Positions 29,744-31,046 of a stretch of 31,046 nucleotides of DNA are shown here, piece by piece. The notes under the pieces are model-generated. The model saw only the letters and a program-made list of their open reading frames with translations, ran no database searches and was not told the DNA's origin. This DNA comes from JAJZQD01 sp021847735. Lineage in GTDB: Bacteria; Bacillota; Thermincolia; Thermincolales; UBA2595. A program made the position numbers and the translations under genes. Within the stretch, counting starts at the first letter, position 1, and each line of letters begins with the position of its first letter. The stretch is from NCBI GenBank assembly GCA_027324025.1, contig DAHVYW010000115.1:1-31046 (forward strand). Reading direction: 5' to 3'.

Positions 29744-31046
29744 AAATAACGATAATATTTCCCCCGTTCCCATTTTCCGAGCGGTTTCCGGTGGTTCCCC
29801 CAATTTTGGAGTACCTGGCGGCCCTTACGCGGCGTGAAGACGATTCCGTTGAGGTTGAACTGGTAGATGCCAACCAGACACCGGTAGACCCCTCATTACT
29901 GAAGACCGACCTGGTTGCTATAAGTACTATGACCGTGACCGCTCCCTGGGTGTACCATTTTGCGGATGCGTGCCGATCAAGGGGAATTCCCGTGGTACTC
30001 GGCGGTATTCACGCAACCGCTCTTCCGGAGGAGGCCGTCCTCCACTCAGATGCTGTGGTAATCGGTGAAGCCGAGTCGGTGTGGAAAGAGGTTTTATCTG
30101 ACGCCGGAGCAGGCAGCCTTAAGCGTCTTTATTATGGCCGCAGGCTGTCGCTGAACGGCTTACCCATGCCCGTCGACGGTGGGCTCAAAGGTAATTACCG
30201 GTTCCGGGCATTTTTTACGATGCGGGGGTGCCCCTATTCATGCACCTTTTGCAGTGTGCCCCGTTTTTTCGGGGAAGCTATACGCTGCCGTCCCATTCCG
30301 GAAGTGGCGGCGGAAATTGAAGCCCGGGCAGGAAAGCTGTGGTTCAATGGGGACGATAATATCTGGGGCGGGGACATTGATAGAAATATTGCCCTGTTTA
30401 ACAGGCTTTCGGAGGGATCCCGGAAATACTGGTTTGGTTTTGGTGACTTGAAGACCGTTCAGGGGAATAGAGGGGGAGAACTGCTTACCGCGGCCCGTAA
30501 AAGCGGGCTTTTTTCCGTCATGGTGGGATGGGAAAGTGGTTCTACAGAGAGCCTTAAACACTATAAGGCCCTGGGCAAACAGGGGGCGGCCAGAATTGAA
30601 GCCATAAAAATGATTCAGAGTCACGGCATATATGTTGTCCTGTTTGTTGTGCTGGGGGGAAGACAGGATTCTGTTGACAGTTTTCGAAGGACCCTTGAAA
30701 TTGCCGATTCCCTGAATGTCGGAATTCACCCCATCTTACTGATGCCGCTTCCCGGAACTGAACTTAATACAGAGTATAACCGGTACCTCTTACCGGGACT
30801 GGGTTGGGAACATTTTACCGGCCTCAATGCTCTGTTCACCCATCCTGACCCGGAAATGACTCCCAAAAGACGGGAGGAAGAGTACCACAAACTCCGTCTT
30901 GAACTATTTAAACCGGCCAGGGTTCTAAAAAGAATTGCCAGAGTGCCTTTGACAGGATTCCCCTCAACTCATTTCCTGGCCCTTATGAAGGAGTCCCCAA
31001 TGAAAAAAGAGATTCACCTAGCCTACCGCGAATGGCTTACGAAAAA
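29740..31046 (+). CDS. B12-binding radical SAM enzyme (BchE/methylthiotransferase-like class), 3' end cut
   Basis: At least 435 aa, running off the window. The N-terminal ~150 residues are a cobalamin-binding domain (IFPPFPFSERFPVVPPILEY, GGIHATALPEEA, GEAESVWKEV). The radical SAM domain follows with C164-x3-C168-x2-C171 (CPYSCTFC), which binds the [4Fe-4S] cluster and SAM, and later GWESGSTESL and MPLPGTELN. Members of this class methylate or rearrange unactivated carbons in lipids, pigments and natural products. The start ATG 29740 overlaps the LuxE-like stop by 4 nt, implying a shared pathway: the acyl-activating enzyme and the radical SAM enzyme may act on the same acyl substrate. The substrate is not deducible. 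Confidence 0.9.
   Translation, partial: MKITIIFPPFPFSERFPVVPPILEYLAALTRREDDSVEVELVDANQTPVDPSLLKTDLVAISTMTVTAPWVYHFADACRSRGIPVVLGGIHATALPEEAVLHSDAVVIGEAESVWKEVLSDAGAGSLKRLYYGRRLSLNGLPMPVDGGLKGNYRFRAFFTMRGCPYSCTFCSVPRFFGEAIRCRPIPEVAAEIEARAGKLWFNGDDNIWGGDIDRNIALFNRLSEGSRKYWFGFGDLKTVQGNRGGELLTAARKSGLFSVMVGWESGSTESLKHYKALGKQGAARIEAIKMIQSHGIYVVLFVVLGGRQDSVDSFRRTLEIADSLNVGIHPILLMPLPGTELNTEYNRYLLPGLGWEHFTGLNALFTHPDPEMTPKRREEEYHKLRLELFKPARVLKRIARVPLTGFPSTHFLALMKESPMKKEIHLAYREWLTK

Overview
This looks like a chromosomal segment of an anaerobic, low-to-mid GC Gram-positive bacterium, probably of the Peptococcaceae/Desulfotomaculum/Thermincola type. That placement is inference from gene content: corrinoid methyltransferase systems, a PocR-type regulator, CsoR copper control, system II cytochrome c maturation and a very large extracellular multiheme cytochrome. 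The species cannot be fixed from the sequence alone.

Region 1 (1-5368) has two divergent units. Leftward: an APC-family permease, a corrinoid protein, and the first codons of a further gene that leaves the window. Rightward from a good sigma-A-like promoter at 2670-2698: a UbiX-like flavin prenyltransferase whose only family-consistent start codon is ATC, a PocR/AraC regulator, and a second corrinoid protein.

Region 2 (5369-6518) has no credible protein gene. It is a nest of hairpins: two identical 115-bp direct repeats, a pair of related structured RNAs on opposite strands (180 and 243 nt, each closed by a perfect terminal stem), and MITE-like inverted repeats beginning TGTCCC. A 33-bp piece of the direct repeat recurs at 12302, just upstream of the copper operon promoter.

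Region 3 (6519-11444) is a demethylation operon: APH/choline-kinase-like phosphotransferase, non-pyrrolysine MttB-family methyltransferase, corrinoid protein, pterin-binding (tetrahydrofolate) methyltransferase and HAD phosphatase. Methyl groups would pass from an unknown methylated amine to the corrinoid protein and then to tetrahydrofolate. The kinase and phosphatase suggest that the substrate may be handled in phosphorylated form.

Region 4 (11445-16264) starts with a TPP riboswitch and terminator that precede only a frameshifted Cys-rich mini-ORF. Then comes a copper module: csoR, copA, two small membrane or His-rich proteins and copZ, with CsoR-like operators before csoR and copA. Decayed gene fragments follow on the minus strand.

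Region 5 (16265-31046) holds a cell-wall amidase, tRNA-Ala(CGC), a 2397-aa multiheme cytochrome (15 CXXCH plus one CX6CH) with a duplicated ~480-aa domain, a frameshifted periplasmic-binding-type protein, resB and ccsA, a LuxE-like acyl-protein synthetase and a B12-binding radical SAM enzyme cut by the window edge. The cytochrome, binding protein and ResB/CcsA look like an extracellular electron-transfer locus carrying its own haem-attachment genes.
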